DNA from: Tribonema minus | Taxonomy: Eukaryota; Sar; Xanthophyceae; Tribonematales; Tribonemataceae | DNA: 64,000 nt | Direction of reading: 5' to 3' | NCBI GenBank assembly: GCA_017506865.1 | Contig: JAFCMP010000357.1 | Coordinates: 253,001-317,000 of the forward strand | Part shown: positions 63,347 to 64,000 of the stretch, piece by piece | Layout: the number at the start of each line of letters is the position of its first letter | Position numbering within the stretch: the stretch's first letter is position 1 | Notes under the pieces: model-generated | The model's database searches: none | Told to the model about the DNA's origin: nothing | What the model saw: the letters and a program-made list of their open reading frames with translations, nothing else | Translations under genes and position numbers: made by a program

Positions 63347-64000
63347 GTGTGTGTTATTTGTGTTTGTGTTGCTGGGTTTCGGAAAGTGGGTTCCTGCTAG
63401 AGGCCGAATGCAAGAAAGCAGCAGGGCATTGGCATACGCTGTCCAGTAGGAGGTGGATATGCGACCTGGGCACTGCGGTTCAGCATTGGCATTGTCGCAT
63501 ACTGTCGAACTGGTCTGTCTGTGATAAAACGTCTTCACTGTCATGCTCATTGCCACAGATAGTGTCCCATGTAGGTACCACACACCATGGATACTTGAGA
63601 CGGAAATGGCAGGCGTAGGCTCGCTTTCTTGTCACTTTGTCAGAATTGACGATAATGCAGACAACGTGATATGGCAACAACCTGTACAACCGGTGTGCAC
63701 TGGTGACATGTGCTGAAGGCAGCGTCATCCAATCAATCACGCATGCGGACTTGTCCAAGACAACTGTTGCGCACAAATGTGGTACATACATGCATTGTGC
63801 TGCAACTGCTCTGCACCTGCCGATTCCTGCGCGATAATGGGTGTCACTTTCCCCCACCCAAATCCAGTGCGCCGGACAAGGCAATTGATGCGGATTCCTC
63901 ACGTCAGTTTGCCGCTTGAACCAATGGCAACAACTTGCACTCATCTGCTCCATACTTATGTACGATACATAAGTATTCAACCATGTGTGTATGTGCGTCA
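63347..64000 (+). other. Probable intron of the HEAT-repeat gene
   Basis: Follows the donor at 63347. No acceptor followed by a plausible continuation of the repeat protein is found before the window ends. Confidence 0.45.

Overview
The window is nuclear DNA of an intron-rich eukaryote. Genes are split by GT-AG introns of several hundred bases, exons are GC-rich against more AT-rich introns, and none of the gene order looks bacterial. Three predicted proteins start with a signal peptide followed by a short Ala-x-Ala-Phe-like cleavage context (AHSF, ATAF, AAAL). That is the plastid-import leader typical of algae with a secondary red plastid. With a PAS hybrid histidine kinase, a V-type H+-pyrophosphatase and strong strand alternation, a photosynthetic stramenopile of the brown-alga/xanthophyte kind is the best guess, but this is inference. 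Exon chains were built by hand by matching intron phase at every junction; spans in the feature list include introns and exon limits are given in each entry.

Layout: DUF72 protein (-, 3' end probably outside); RING-H2 protein (-); STAR1-like ABC ATPase (+) followed after 176 bp by its UPF0014/ALS3 membrane partner (+); H+-pyrophosphatase (-); transaldolase (-); plastid methyltransferase (+); PAS hybrid histidine kinase (+); DIX-like/ELMO protein (-); HSL-type alpha/beta hydrolase (+); VMA21 (-); PRMT1 (+); dihydroorotate dehydrogenase (-); plastid membrane protein paralogue 1 (-); EAF6 (+); plastid membrane protein paralogue 2 (-); HEAT-repeat protein (+, runs off the end). Twelve of the 17 genes form six head-to-head pairs with start codons 112-235 bp apart, so shared bidirectional promoters are likely.

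Three things stand out. (1) Intron edges are repeatedly duplicated in tandem. An exon's terminal 20-60 bp, its splice site and neighbouring intron sequence occur two to four times in progressively decayed copies, in at least four genes; the clearest are PRMT1 exon 3, ALS3 exon 2 and several pyrophosphatase exons. This looks like a local mechanism of intron growth that leaves decoy splice sites. (2) One gene joins an N-terminal DIX-like (Dishevelled/SOSEKI-type) polymerisation domain to a C-terminal ELMO domain. (3) Both subunits of a STAR1/ALS3 (bacterial FetA/FetB) transporter lie side by side in a eukaryotic genome.

Functionally the other genes are mostly unrelated housekeeping or organelle genes: pyrophosphate-driven proton pumping and V-ATPase assembly, pentose phosphate metabolism, pyrimidine synthesis, histone/protein methylation and acetylation, and plastid membrane functions.
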